A stretch of 64,000 nt of DNA from Brachypterus glaber (GCA_958510825.1 OY294046.1:73231808-73295807), one strand, 5' to 3'. Shown: positions 21,753 to 32,446, counted from the stretch's first letter. The notes: a model not told the origin generated them from the sequence alone. Program-made: numbers and translations.

Positions 21753-21900
21753 TTTTATTTAACTCGTTTATCGTATCTATATTATCCACGAATGATATCT
21801 GACGATTGTTTAAAATAATATCAATAGAATTCATTCTTGCCGAGATTCTTGCAAAAGTGGCAAAACAATCTTGTACATAAGTCCGCCTTCCACAAAAACA
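21753..21900 (-). CDS. Candidate coding exon of unknown gene (minus strand)
   Basis: A minus-strand open stretch of about 49 codons contains CGRRTYVQDCFATFARIS then MNSIDIILNNRQISFV and DNIDTINELNK. It ends exactly at a strong donor, AAAA followed by GTAAGTAA. The upstream border TTAG at 21901-21904 could be the acceptor; alternatively the ATG at 21834 starts a first exon. A downstream acceptor (CCTTGTAG at 21682-21689) would continue the same phase for 36 more codons to a TAA at 21569. I do not recognise the protein. The near-consensus donor in frame is the main support. Confidence 0.4.
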
Positions 21901-22154
21901 CTAACCTCTTCGTCGAAAAAATATGATTCGAAAAGGACAAAAATATGATAGAAAAGGATAGAAATACTTACTATGCGAGCAAACCACCTAGTGATACATG
22001 GTTACTAAGAAAAGTAAGTTTGACGTCATTGTTTGTTGTAGTTAACTAATAAAATGTGTGTAGTATGCTGTTCTTCATATTAGTATGTTATAGTTTCGAT
22101 AATAAAATTTGGTTATAGTTAGATAAATCTTGTTGACTAATTATTTTTTGCTCT

Positions 22155-22335
22155 GTGTTTGTAAATTTATTTATTTATTTATTTGCCCAACAGATACAGG
22201 ATCCTATTTATAGGACAAAGTTTGAAAAAAGTTTAGATATAAAAAAAATGTAAACTTAAGCTAAACCTAATTAAGAAATATAATAATAGTTAACGTAATT
22301 AATATAAACAAACTATATATTTATATATAGAGAAA
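22155..22335 (-). mobile_element. Truncated LINE 3' end with ATTT tail
   Basis: An ATTT repeat at 22160-22184 next to CCAACAGATACAGGATCC is, on the minus strand, a LINE 3' UTR ending in an AAAT tail. No coding part remains. Clade unknown. Confidence 0.45.
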
Positions 22336-22659
22336 AAAATATATATAAAAAAAAACATAAAAGAAAACAAAGGAAAAAGAAAAAAAAACATAAGTATGAA
22401 GAAATTCTTTACTATATAACTCCTGTCCATCTACAAATGATGATCGGGTATTGGTAGTATACGCTTAAGGGAACAATTGTTTATATCACATAGGTCACAA
22501 TTTTTTTTTTTTAATTTGTACACATGACGTATATAGGCGATGTAGTTGGTTCTCGCAGGATCGCAGTAGAAAATATAGTTCGTTCTTAAATTTCTGTGAA
22601 CGTAAAAATTAATTTTAAAAAGGATGTTTGGTGCATCCACTTGGTTGTGCAGAAGTTTG

Positions 22660-22666
22660 TTATTAC

Positions 22667-22702
<36 letters not shown>

Positions 22703-22703
22703 T
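22660..22703. repeat. ATT trinucleotide repeat
   Basis: An ATT run directly precedes the truncated LINE. A similar run follows it (23880-23953), so the LINE sits between two trinucleotide arrays. Confidence 0.9.
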
Positions 22704-22707
22704 ACTA

Positions 22708-23840
22708 TAAAAGAAACAATAACCACTTGCTACGAATACAATATCCCAGCTTTTATTTTGTTTGTTGATTTCCACAAAGCTTATGACTCAATCAGGAGGA
22801 GCAAAGTAAGAGAAGTATTAAGGGAATGTAATGTACCAATTAAACTTATTAATTTGTTTATGATGACGCTAAAAAAAACGTCAACAAATGTAAGAATGAC
22901 AGACAAAATGAGTGAAGATTTTGAAGTAGACATAGGACTCAGACAAGGTGATCCTCTTTCTACAATTATATTTAATGCGATACTAGAAAAAATTATCAGG
23001 AAAAGTGGGCTAAATAGAAGCGGTAGCATTTTATATAAAAGTCATCAAGTGGTAGCATATGCGGACGATTTAGCAATTATTTCAAGAAGCAGAAGGGGAC
23101 TAGAAGAAATTGTTATAAGTTTTTTGACAGAAGCAAAAAAGATAGGTCTTAGAATAAATGCAGAGAAAAGTCAGTTTATGAGGGTAGGAGAAGAAGAAAT
23201 AGGTCAAAATTTAAAGATTAATATCGAAGGAGAAGAAATAGAGTTGCAGGAGGTTAAAGAATATATATACTTGGGAAGTCTAATTACAAATAAATGTGAA
23301 GAAAAGAAAGAAATAGATTGGAGAATACTTAAGGGAAATAGAAGTGCAGGGGGTCTAAGCCATTTATTATTAGCAAAACAATTATCAAGAAAAGCCAAAC
23401 TGCGACTCTACACGAGTGTGCTTAGGCCAACTGTATTGTATGCATGTGAAGCATGGGTATTAAGTATAACAATGCAAGAATGTCTACTGAGATGGGAGAG
23501 AAAAATTTTAAGAAGAATATTTGGAGGAAGAAAAATGGAAGATGGGTATGTCAGAAGAACAAATGAGGAGATTTATGGCTTGTATAATGGCAAAAATATT
23601 GTGGATGTAGTAAAATCGCGACGTATACAATGGTTAGGGCATTTGGAGAGGATGGAGGAGATAAGAGGAGTAAAGAAAATTGCGTTTACAAGACCAGATT
23701 TAAACAGAAAACAAGGAAGACCAAGAAGAAGATGGAGTGTTGCGATATTAGAAGATTTAAGTGAGAAAAACGTGATGAACTGGAGAGTGAAAGCGAAGGA
23801 CAGAAAAGTGTGGAAGAACATTACTAAGCTGTGGGCCTAA
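22708..23840 (+). pseudogene. RTE-like LINE reverse transcriptase, 5'-truncated
   Basis: The open frame resembles RTE-group LINE proteins from KETITTCYEYNIPAF onward; the preceding residues are translated microsatellite. Reverse transcriptase motifs in order: FVDFHKAYDSI (about residue 60), GLRQGDPLSTIIFNAIL (about 115), AYADDLAIISRS (about 150, the catalytic YADD), then a GLRINAEKSQFM block. The C-terminal part has RRIQWLGHLERMEE and the basic NRKQGRPRRRWS followed by LEDL, typical of this group. The N-terminal endonuclease and start of the RT are missing, so it cannot move on its own. The frame is otherwise intact to the stop, which suggests fairly recent insertion. Confidence 0.85.
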
Positions 23841-23857
23841 ATGGCCTGTTATAGCTA

Positions 23858-23877
23858 TATATATATATATATATATA

Positions 23878-23952
<75 letters not shown>

Positions 23953-23953
23953 G
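23858..23953. repeat. TA then ATT microsatellite (LINE tail)
   Basis: A TA run passes into about 24 ATT units immediately after the LINE stop codon and short 3' UTR. It was probably seeded by the LINE's repetitive 3' tail. Confidence 0.9.
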
Positions 23954-24165
23954 ATTAACTCTCAAGAGAACGAGCAAACTATACATGCAATAATTTATTC
24001 CAAAAAATCATGGAAATTCCAGATTTTTAAATTAAAATTACTGCGTATATAAACCCATTGTTCTGATTTATTTCTGAATAGCATTACCCACGTATTTATT
24101 GAATTTATTGAAAATAAACAGGAATGCAAACTTGCAATATCAATAACTAAATAGTTCTTAGTCGA

Positions 24166-24312
24166 ATGGTGAAAAAAATACGAAACACACTGGCGAGGCA
24201 GCTCGAAGAGACAGCGTTGAAGAGCTACGACCTAGTCGTAGCGACAATGAGACAACTTCAGACAATGCCCACGGCAAGAAGAGCCTCCTACGACTTTCTA
24301 CTGGGTGATTGA
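24166..24312 (+). CDS. Small GC-richer reading frame, 48 codons, unknown
   Basis: ATG at 24166 opens a frame MVKKIRNTLARQLEE, TALKSYDLVVATMRQLQ, TMPTARRASYDFLLGD ending at TGA. Base composition is near 50% GC inside very AT-rich flanks, and the predicted product is helical and charged. TTCTTAG just upstream could act as a splice acceptor and CTGGGTGATT as a weak donor, so it may be an internal exon rather than a whole gene. No family is recognised. Family A copy 3 begins 29 bases later. Confidence 0.35.
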   Translation: MVKKIRNTLARQLEETALKSYDLVVATMRQLQTMPTARRASYDFLLGD

Positions 24313-24340
24313 TAACCGATTGCTTAATAGTTGTTTGGAC

Positions 24341-24857
24341 TTTTTTGCGACTCTTATAAGCTCATAATCACACGCATTTTGCGTGTTCTCATAGGCCCAT
24401 AAGAGATCTCCTTTTTTTTATTTTGAGTTGGCAACAGACAAAACTCTATTGCTAGACATTTTCCGTCTAAATGTCAAACGTCGGTTTAAAGTTAAATTTT
24501 CTACAAATTTTCGTTTTAAGGTTATTTTTTACCGTGTTAAAATTGTGGCTTGGTACTTGCAGTCAAAAAGAGAAGATATGACTATAAAATATATCAAAAT
24601 GTAATTTGTTCTTAGAATGTTAAATATTGCGAAAACTATAATGCCAACCCGAAACAAAAATCCCTAATTCAGTCACCAGTTTAAATGTGTTTTAAAATTT
24701 TAGAGTAAAATAGAAAAAATTGTATAAAGCACTCGTTTCATAACACGTTTTTAGGACACTAGTACTTTAGAAAACTCGCTGTAAGCGGCTCATTTTCTAA
24801 ACTTATACTCGTGCGCTAAAAATGTTTGTTATGAAACTAGTACTTTAATATTCTATT
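24341..24857 (+). mobile_element. Hairpin element family A copy 3
   Basis: Runs from TTTTGCGACTCTTATAAG to AATATTCTATT with the complementary 3' arms around GCTGTAAGCGGC. No coding sequence. Confidence 0.8.
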
Positions 24858-25734
24858 ATCTATTTGTGTTTTATAATTACGTTTTTGTAGTTTTGGTTTG
24901 CGTATTACAATAAGCTTAATTGTAAAACAGTTTTAGTAACTTTTTTATTAACTGTAAAACAGTTTTGGGAATTTTTTCTGTTTATATGTTGGTAACAAAA
25001 ACAAGTGTAAATTATCACAAATTTCTAAAAATACTGGTTTCTGTATTTAATATTATCTATTGATCTAAAAAACAGCTAAAACTCTGTGTCAGTTAAGTTC
25101 AAGCTATTCACAGGTAAGTCCCAGACACTAAAAGTAAAGGTGCTCTGCTGGCAGGATGAAAGCATTTAAGAGACTTTTACACACTGCAGAAAATGTTTAC
25201 TCTTCTTCGTCCATTTTTATTCAAAATAACTATAAAAATACACTTAAAATTTGAAAAAACTATTATGAATCTACAATAAAAAAAAACGAATGAGAATTTC
25301 TTATTTGTCAGTATCATTAAATTGCCCAAATCAGTCAGAAATATACTAGATCAGATGAGATAGGCTTTGTTCTTTAACACTGAAACCGTGCTGGGGGACA
25401 CAAGCTTATTGCTGGATCTCAACCCCTGTTTTTATTTGTCCTACATACCACGAATAAGTTTTTAAATTTTTTCGTACGACCTAGTGTACACGAAATAAAG
25501 AAAAATGCATGTTCACTATATATCCTAGTTTGGATATATTTCTATCGCACGAGTACATATTGCATATTTGAATAAAATGACAACTATGCACACTCATTTA
25601 TCCAAACTAGTACACATAGCTTTCATTTTGATAAAAGTCGTTTGACGTTTATAAAATTTTGAAATGTCAAAATTAAACACAGGCAATTCTTTAAAATATA
25701 AATTTTTAATGAGTCTAGACTGTAGATCGAACGA
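24858..25734. other. No recognised gene; one inverted pair
   Basis: An imperfect inverted pair CCTAGTTTGGATA / TATCCAAACTAGT spans about 25526-25613. The rest has no supported feature. Confidence 0.4.
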
Positions 25735-25868
25735 AAAATGTTGTTCTCAACTCGTTTGCGACAAGTCCTTAGTGCACTCCAATGATTTTTTGACTTCGCT
25801 TCGCTTCGTCAAAAAAACTTCATTCTCGTGCACTAAGAACTAAAGTCTCTTACTCGTTACGAAAACTA
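25735..25868 (+). repeat. Hairpin end, family E (solo)
   Basis: A nested stem-loop: outer arms CTTAGTGCAC and GTGCACTAAG, inner arms TTTTTTGAC and GTCAAAAAA around TTCGCTTCGCTTC. It is followed by ACTCGTTACG and ACTACTATT. It has the same plan as the 3' ends of families A-C and abuts family B copy 1 directly. Confidence 0.6.
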
Positions 25869-25871
25869 CTA

Positions 25872-26207
25872 TTATCCAATACATACAGATAATGAGACAA
25901 TTACCAGCTTTATTTTAAATAGATAAACTCAATAATAACCCCCGCGTGGCTTTTACTTTATTGAGTGGATAATTATTTATTTTACCCACTCAACTGTCAC
26001 TTGTCAAATTATTTTCTTGTAAATGTCATTAAAATTTTTAATAAAAATATGAATTCTTAAGCTATTTATTGGATAAAACCTTGTATGGCACTCATGGGTA
26101 AACCGATATTGCCCTCTCGAAAATTATCCTGCTTGGCTGACGCCTCGCAGGTTAATTTTCTCATGGGCAATATCTTACTTTACCCACTAGTACCATAAAT
26201 AACTATT
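25872..26207 (+). mobile_element. Hairpin element family B copy 1
   Basis: Begins TTATCCAATACATACAG. The 3' third is a stem-loop: GATATTGCC ... AAAATTATCCTGC, loop TTGGCTGACGCCTC, GCAGGTTAATTTT ... GGGCAATATC. It then ends TTTACCCACTAGTACCATAA and AATAACTATT. Other copies lie at 45301-45636 and 61473-61742, with a fragment at 41790-41873. Non-coding, no terminal inverted repeats. Confidence 0.8.
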
Positions 26208-26285
26208 ATTCGTTACAAACAGACGTGATATAATAGCTAACTTTTCACTTAATTTGGCACTTTTGCTTATAGCACTCTTTAGTTG

Positions 26286-26333
26286 TTGATCACCTAGTAT
26301 ACTGGTATGAATATATTAGCACTAGGTGATCAT
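26286..26333. repeat. Small inverted repeat
   Basis: GATCACCTAGTA and its near-complement CACTAGGTGATC enclose about 20 bases. No associated element is recognised. Confidence 0.6.
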
Positions 26334-26801
26334 AAGTCTCGCGACGAGGGAACCACAATATCAGATAGGACATTATTATACATACATAACGTCACTGGCC
26401 ACATTAACACTACCCAACGTATTGTAAATTATTCCCAATCAATGTTCCAAGGAACAATATTTTATAGTGCTATTATACAGAGATAGTTTAATATAGAATA
26501 GTATAACAGAGGCGTAGGCTACGCCGCGTAGCCCATATTATTGTCACTTGTTGCTTTATTTAGCTGGTTTTCTTGTGATTTGGTGGTTGGCCGGTTTGGT
26601 TGATGTAAACATCCAAAAATCAGCTTAGGGTTATTTGATCGGTTGTTTTGGTTTAGTTTCTGGAAATCTTTGACAGACTCCCAAACAGACCAACAACTGA
26701 GACAGACTAATCGATCAAGTGAACCTAAATCAAAACATACGAAAACCAACTAAACTAAGCACCACCTGATCAAGTTACCTTGGCCCATACTTAAAAACAA
26801 C

Positions 26802-27360
26802 AATAGTATATTGTTTTACTAAGAGGAAAAGTGAAGCTTTTTTTTTACTAGTCTGCAGACTTTACGGGCGACGCGAAGCGGAGTCCGGAAACTATAGACG
26901 AGGAACTTTTCCTCTGAGTGACGAGCACTTTTCCTCTGAGTGAAACATACTATTTTTCATTCAAGCATCCTATATATATATTTTAAATATTGATTTTTGA
27001 ATTCAATTTATTCAGTAATAAAGTATGTTTTATTTTATTAAAATAGGCCAATAAAACCCTTTCGAAATAAACTTAAACCTGCCTTAGCTCATTTTAAATT
27101 GCTTTTGTAGGATAAATCGTACACTTTTCGTGATTTCGATGGTAACTTGTCTAATGTAGCATTTGCAATTTCGGAGAGATTTGTAGGTGTATAAACCATA
27201 CATTCTTCTTCAATCATTTTTAATCAATTTCACACAAGGTTTTTGCACAGAAACTCGAGTCAACCACCTGTTTTCATAATAAACAAACCAGTTTGAAGTA
27301 TAGCTGTCATCAAAGTCAAAGAGTGCTGCCGCCAGTGGTGGTTTAGCTAACTAACTTTTT
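26802..27360 (-). mobile_element. Hairpin element family D with recombinase N-terminus
   Basis: In minus-strand order: a 5' leader (27218-27360), a 42-codon frame (27217-27089), AT-rich sequence, and a terminal stem-loop (26802-26956). The arms are CACTCAGAGGAAAAGTG and the complement CTAAGAGGAAAAGTG, around a CpG-rich centre, and the element ends AATATACTATT. This is the only hairpin-family member that still carries a recognisable coding start. It looks like an internal deletion derivative of a longer, autonomous element. The outer 5' boundary is uncertain. Confidence 0.55.
27089..27217 (-). pseudogene. Crypton-like tyrosine recombinase, N-terminal remnant
   Basis: MIEEECMVYTPTNLSEI, ANATLDKLPSKSRKVYDLSY, KSNLK, stop. 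The block L-P-S-K-S-R-K-x-Y-x-x-x-Y-K is the conserved opening of the N-terminal DNA-binding domain in insect Crypton-like (phage-integrase-type) proteins, where it usually continues with a tryptophan-containing helix. That identification rests on family memory, not a search. The catalytic R-H-R-Y domain is absent. The reading frame stops just after the conserved block, where the internal deletion probably begins. Confidence 0.5.
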
Positions 27361-27658
27361 TTTACGGCGTACAACAATGAACTCATTTTTTTACTGTAAA
27401 AAAATAGGTCACTTCTAAGTAGTGTGTTCAGTTATAAAATATGAACATTTTAGTACGCTTGAAGAAAAAAATACCCTTATTTGATGGAATCTTTGGCCAA
27501 AACTGATTTTTTCTATTTCTTTATCACCTTAATAAAATAAAACGGAGAGTAACCTAAATATTTGGTTTGGGTTATAAGAGAAGGTTCTTTATAAACCAAG
27601 GAAAACTAGTCATGTTTTAACATTTAACAAAGCGATTAAAATCGCTTTTTTATCGACT

Positions 27659-27716
27659 GCTAGTTCTAGTTGTAGTTCTAGTTGTAGTTCTAGTTGTAGT
27701 TCTAGTTCTAGTTTAA
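27659..27716 (+). repeat. Minisatellite, 12-bp unit
   Basis: Three to four tandem copies of GTAGTTCTAGTT with a shortened last unit. Confidence 0.85.
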
Positions 27717-27719
27717 CCT

Positions 27720-28190
27720 ACGGGAACTAGAGTACCATTCATCAGAGTCTATCTATCTAAAATACCAAAAGAAACGTATACTCTATGTGAAGGTTCGCAA
27801 ACTATATTCGACTTCTAAGAAGGTCAAAACCTATCCTAATTAATGTGGATTATACATTGTATAATGTACAATGCAATATCTGTTAAAGTACGCCACTGTG
27901 GAACGGTGACTTATCTCGATAGAACTATACAATAAACTTGTCACCATCGTTTTATATTATTTTTTAATTTGTCTTATTTCAAATTCAATAAACTCCCAGT
28001 CAATACAAAGCGTCTATTCCCCTTTCTTTTACAATCAATTTCCATTATGAAAAATAAACAAATTCACGGGAAATTTAATAGATTGGGGCCTATGGAGATG
28101 TCACCTCTGACAAGACCAAATTCGGCCTTACGCACAAGGGCTCAAATGGACAAGATTTTCCTGTCGGAATTTGGTGATTATTTTTAATTT
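27720..28190. other. No recognised gene
   Basis: A 72-codon frame at 27969-28187 is open but shows no domain or coding signature. A short inverted run TTATACATTGTATAATG lies near 27850. Confidence 0.4.
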
Positions 28191-28727
28191 TAAACTAGAT
28201 GAAAGTTGCAAGCACCCTGTCAAAACATCGGCACTATTGTACACTAGAGCCATCTAGTTTGCAAATTTCAAACTAGGTGTTTTGTTTGATTTTAAATTCT
28301 GTATCTTTAAAACATTATATTCTAGCAAAAAACTGTATATAACATTTTTTATAGGGCTTAAAAAGAGCTTTTATTTAAAATATAATTTTTTGAAATCGGG
28401 TTATAAATATGTGAGATATGCTGAAAAAACCTTTTACTGCTTTAAAAGCCAATATCTCGAAAATAATGCGTTTTAGGTAAACCTTGTTTATAATATTTTT
28501 TGACCAATTTAAAATTATCTTTTATATAAGTGCTAAATTAACCAAATACAATAATAATTGCCTTAATTATAAACAAAAAACGCTAAAAATAGGAGTTTTA
28601 CCCTATTTTTACCCCCTTACCCCCAATCGTTTACCCCCAAAATCTAATCAGCTCTTCGAAATACGATAAGAAACAATATGCAAAAAAACGCAAGTCAATA
28701 TCTCATGTAGAAATGGAGTTTACACCC

Positions 28728-28771
<44 letters not shown>

Positions 28772-28912
28772 GGACGCAAAAAATTTTTTTACTGATTTCG
28801 ATCAGAATGGTCTAAAACGTCGAGAAATGTGAAAAAAACGTGGTCAAAGATTTTGACTTTTCGGCGAAGATTTCAATACATCGGCACTCTTAGTAGCACT
28901 AAGTGCCGATGT
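28191..28912 (-). mobile_element. Repeat family G copy 2
   Basis: Complete, inverted relative to copy 1. Ends AAACTAGATGAAA and the terminal hairpin ACATCGGCACT / AGTGCCGATGT. The internal GACA microsatellite is long here (28726-28773). It carries the recurrent 64-codon frame at 28282-28476. Confidence 0.85.
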
Positions 28913-29429
28913 AAAATAAAAAATAAGAAATTAAAAGAAATATATTTTAAAAAAACCTTTTTCAAGCTGTAGTTCTGGCACCAGCTTACCTTCCTTTCTC
29001 GTTTTCCAGGTTGCCTTTAAGCCTTTAAGGTTAAAATAAAAAATATATATTTTTTGTGATTTTTTAAAAAACTGATGTAACAGTCAATCATTATTTTATT
29101 AAAATAAATACAAAAAATAACTTTGTTAGTTGGACAAGTAACAACAACAAATAATCAACATCTTTTGAGTTTTTCATGATCAGCTCCTACTTTTAACTTT
29201 TGGGCATGCTTAACATTATTTCATTTCAGTGTGACACTAAAATTTTAATTTTTAAACTTTAATATTTTTTCCCTTTTCACCCCATGGGCTTTACTAAATC
29301 GACTACTGCATTTCAGAAAGGGATTTTTATATTAATCAAGTGATCGAATAAAGTTATTGGGGTGTCCGGGAATAATTACATATGCCATAAACGACGGGAA
29401 AGCGTGTGTTAACGGCGCCCCGCGGCGAG
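28913..29429. other. No recognised gene
   Basis: AT-rich until about 29340, then rising GC content leading into the small frame at 29430. CpG-rich bases at 29411-29455 are unusual for this window. Confidence 0.4.
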
Positions 29430-29612
29430 ATGGACCGCCCGATGGGCGCCCCGTCGTCTTCGACAAATCATAGCAGCCTCCAAGCCAAAAGCACAGCAGA
29501 TCTCTCTGCACGAGTAGCCCCTTTACGTATGCTGATGATGTTTGTGTTTTATTTGTCGGTTATTATATTACTTAATGGGGTTGCCTATGGGACGATCAAC
29601 AAGTCCCTATGA
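29430..29612 (+). CDS. Small CpG-rich reading frame with a membrane segment, unknown
   Basis: ATG at 29430 in good context (GCGAG before, G after) opens 60 codons. MDRPMGAPSSSTNHSS is followed by a hydrophobic run, RMLMMFVFYLSVIILLNGVA, and the frame stops at TGA. The product would be a small type II membrane protein or carry a late signal anchor. GC content at the 5' end is far above the surroundings, as in insect first exons. No splice donor of quality is seen before the stop. Upstream in-frame codons stay open to about 29406. Unrecognised; it may be chance or a decayed first exon. Confidence 0.3.
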   Translation: MDRPMGAPSSSTNHSSLQAKSTADLSARVAPLRMLMMFVFYLSVIILLNGVAYGTINKSL

Positions 29613-29779
29613 CGTAATTAATTACCATTAATAAAGAGCAAAGGGACGTATCAGGGTCGGATTGGGTAAACAAAGTTTTTTTTTCAAATGTATTATTGTT
29701 ATAATTTAAAAATTTAAAAGAATTACGATATTTTACTAAATACTGTATTATATTTAAAATATAAAAGTAAAAATGTTTC

Positions 29780-30184
29780 AATGGAGAATTCTCCCATTAG
29801 ATTAGACAGGGACAAAAGTTCTACCCAAAAAGGATAGAAGACATACATACACTCCCACTTCCACCCAACCAAACAAATTCTGTATTTGTTCTTTGTTGAA
29901 CAAATACAATATTTACTTGGCCGGGCGAAAAGTGCATTGTTAAAAAAATTACTGGCGCCATCTAAATTTAGTAGTAGAATTATCTTATTCTACAGATTCA
30001 CATTAGCTATGTTCGTACGTGCCGCTCAGTGCTATACTTTCCGGCCAACCAAATAAATACTGTATTTGTTGTATGAAAAAAAAAATACAGTATTTATTTG
30101 GTTGGCTGGAAAGTGTAGCACAAATGAGATAGAGATACGGTGGACGTCTTCTGTTTCATAATTCTAGTTGTAGAGAGCTCCATT
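29780..30184. mobile_element. MITE family H copy 2
   Basis: Same sequence as 7004-7431 throughout, including CAACCAAACAAATTCTG, TACTTGGCCGGGC and the inverted CCAAATAAATAC pair. The ends AATGGAGAA and CTCTCCATT-like bases are inverted. Confidence 0.75.
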
Positions 30185-30777
30185 GGATTTAATTGTGAAT
30201 GTAAAACTAAATTTTCTTGACCAACTAACATTTAACCTGATTCTGCTTTTTATTTTTCATATCATTAGTGATGTATATGATGAAATAAATTATGTCAATG
30301 GCAAATTCTTAATAAAGTATTACAGCAAAATCAGAATGCATTAAATACAATTTTTAAATATTCTTTATTAAGCAAAAGAATACCATTATCGAAGCTTTTC
30401 GTCGACCATGGAAAAAATTAAAATTTGCTTTTATATTATTTACACTATAATAATAATAATAATAATAATATTTATTGCATAGAAAGGACTTACATAATAT
30501 ATACATGGTAATCATTTGCAAATAAATATGCTAAAAACACAGAAATGTAATAAAACATTTGAGCGTGCCTTTAAAATATTTTCTAAAACTAAAAATCATT
30601 TTTTTTTTTTTTTTGTTTTTTTTTTTTTTTTTTTTTTAATAATAATAACACTAAATAACACTAAAACTAGCAATTTAGCTTGACTACGAATAAAAATCGC
30701 TCAGCAATATTTTAGGTGCGCCACTTTTTTTGGAGTTCAGTTCATGTTGCAGCCTGCAGAAACTGTTTTTACCCACC
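30185..30777. other. Mostly unrecognised; possible LINE tail and long T runs
   Basis: AATAAT units at 30451-30478 followed by ATTTATTGCATAGAAAGG look, on the minus strand, like a LINE 3' end with an ATT tail. Long T runs lie at 30600-30638. Confidence 0.4.
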
Positions 30778-30779
30778 GC

Positions 30780-30805
30780 CGTGATTAATAGGCCTATTAA
30801 TCACG
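30780..30805. repeat. Perfect 26-bp palindrome
   Basis: CGTGATTAATAGG and its exact complement meet at 30792/30793. The following bases to about 30955 include ACTCGCCTATCGGCTCG, like the loop of the family C stem, and ATAACTAGT. This may be a decayed solo hairpin end. Confidence 0.75.
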
Positions 30806-30977
30806 GGTCTGTAAAAATAAACCGTTTAAACTTTAACCGACCGTGGATAAAGTATAGTATTTTACTTGCGTGTAATCGCTATTAATCAGGTGATTAGGCC
30901 ACTCGCCTATCGGCTCGTGTCCTTGAATAATATCCTATTGTTTTATAACTAGTCATCCATTAACCATGTGTTATAAA

Positions 30978-31134
30978 CAGGGCCGGACAAAGCCAGCCCG
31001 AGCCCCGGAGAAACTTTATTCCTGGAACCACCATTTTTACAAAAGGTTCTCGCCTCTGAAAAAAAAACATACTATCCCTTGAAGGCGCGGGGTCCGGGGA
31101 ACCTTCCTCCAATCCCCCCCTGGATCCTGCCCTG
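30978..31134. mobile_element. hAT-type MITE, 157 bp
   Basis: The ends CAGGGCCGG and CCTGCCCTG are inverted. A perfect 8-bp target duplication GTTATAAA flanks it (30970-30977 and 31135-31142), as for hAT transposons. It is GC-rich and non-coding. Confidence 0.88.
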
Positions 31135-31173
31135 GTTATAAATAAAATAGACCAATAGATTTAATTGCCGAAT

Positions 31174-31694
31174 AATAGTATATTAAAGTACTAGTCTCAT
31201 AACATACGTTTTTAGCCCACGAGTACAAGTTTAGAAAACGAGCCGCTTGTGGCGGGTTTTCTAAAGTACTAGTACTCTAAAAACGTGTTATGAAACGAGT
31301 GCTTTATACAACTTTTTCTATTTTGGTCTAAAATTTAAAAAACTTACATTTAAATTGATGACTGGTTTAGGGATTTTTGTTTTGGGTTGGCATTACAGTT
31401 TACACTATGTTTAAAATTCTAAGAACAAATGATATTTTGATATATTTTACAGTCATCTCTTCTTTTTTCACTGTAATTAACCAGTCCACAATTTTAACAC
31501 AGTAAAAAATAACCCAAACACAAAATTTTGTAAAAAATTAAACTTTAAATCGACATTGATATTTGCACGCAAAACGTCAAGAGATAGGCTTTTGTATGTT
31601 GCCAACCCAACAAAAAAAAAGTAGAGACCTCTTATGGGCCTATAAGAACACGCAAAATGCGTATATTATGAGCTTATAAGAGTCGCAAAATAGA
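31174..31694 (-). mobile_element. Hairpin element family A copy 4
   Basis: Full length on the minus strand, from the terminal AATAGTATATT (31174) to GCGACTCTTATAAG (complement near 31675). The stem arms surround GCCGCTTGTGGC. Confidence 0.82.
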
Positions 31695-32446
31695 AAAAAA
31701 AAATACTTCCTTTAAAGAAAGATTATCAAATAGCGTAAATAAAAAATAGAAATTAATCTTATTCTTATTTTTCCATGTTATTAGTGTTTAGACCAATAAA
31801 AATTCATATATATGAATACAAATTTCATAAGGGGTTAACCGTTTTTTCTGTTCCGTTCGAGTTCATGAAACTCCGGATCTAATTGTAAAATTTTAATTCT
31901 ATCACCATTTATTTCTGTTTTCTTTTTTCACCAATTCGTTTTTTCTATACGTTTGGACCATTTCCTTTGTTCTTTTTTCTAGCTTTATCGGATTATTTTT
32001 TTGCCTTACTACCATTATCATTAACAAATAAAATTTAAATTTCAACTTTGACATTTAATTATGATTAATTTTCAATAAAGAAAACTGAATCTGATAATAA
32101 AATTTACCCACCCTGAGGGACGGGGGTGAAAATTGGTAAATTGGGGATTTTAAGGTTGCTGAAAGTGAATCTGATAATAAAATAGTACGCGAACCTAGTT
32201 TTTAGCGCACGGGAGTTCGTTTGATGTGCACTGAAATTGTTTGCGTTTTTCCTACGACCTAATACCTAAACATAAAAAAACGCAAAAATTATCTTAAAAT
32301 TAATTTCTCAATTTTAGGTTATGTGTTTGACTTTTACTAATTTTCTGACAGCAGGTATGTAAAATCAGCTGATCGTCACTTCCCATCCGTTGTCATAGGC
32401 AACGGATGGGAAATACGCACTAACTACTTACTAGGTCGTAGGAAAT
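31695..32446. other. No recognised gene; inverted repeats near the end
   Basis: A tight stem-loop CCCATCCGTTG / CAACGGATGGG lies at about 32382-32411, and CCTACGACCTA (32257) is inverted as TAGGTCGTAGG (32432). These may be parts of another hairpin family. Confidence 0.45.

Noticed and set aside
22431..22775. 114-codon minus-strand frame
   Set aside because: It is built on translated ATT microsatellite and is antisense to the LINE.
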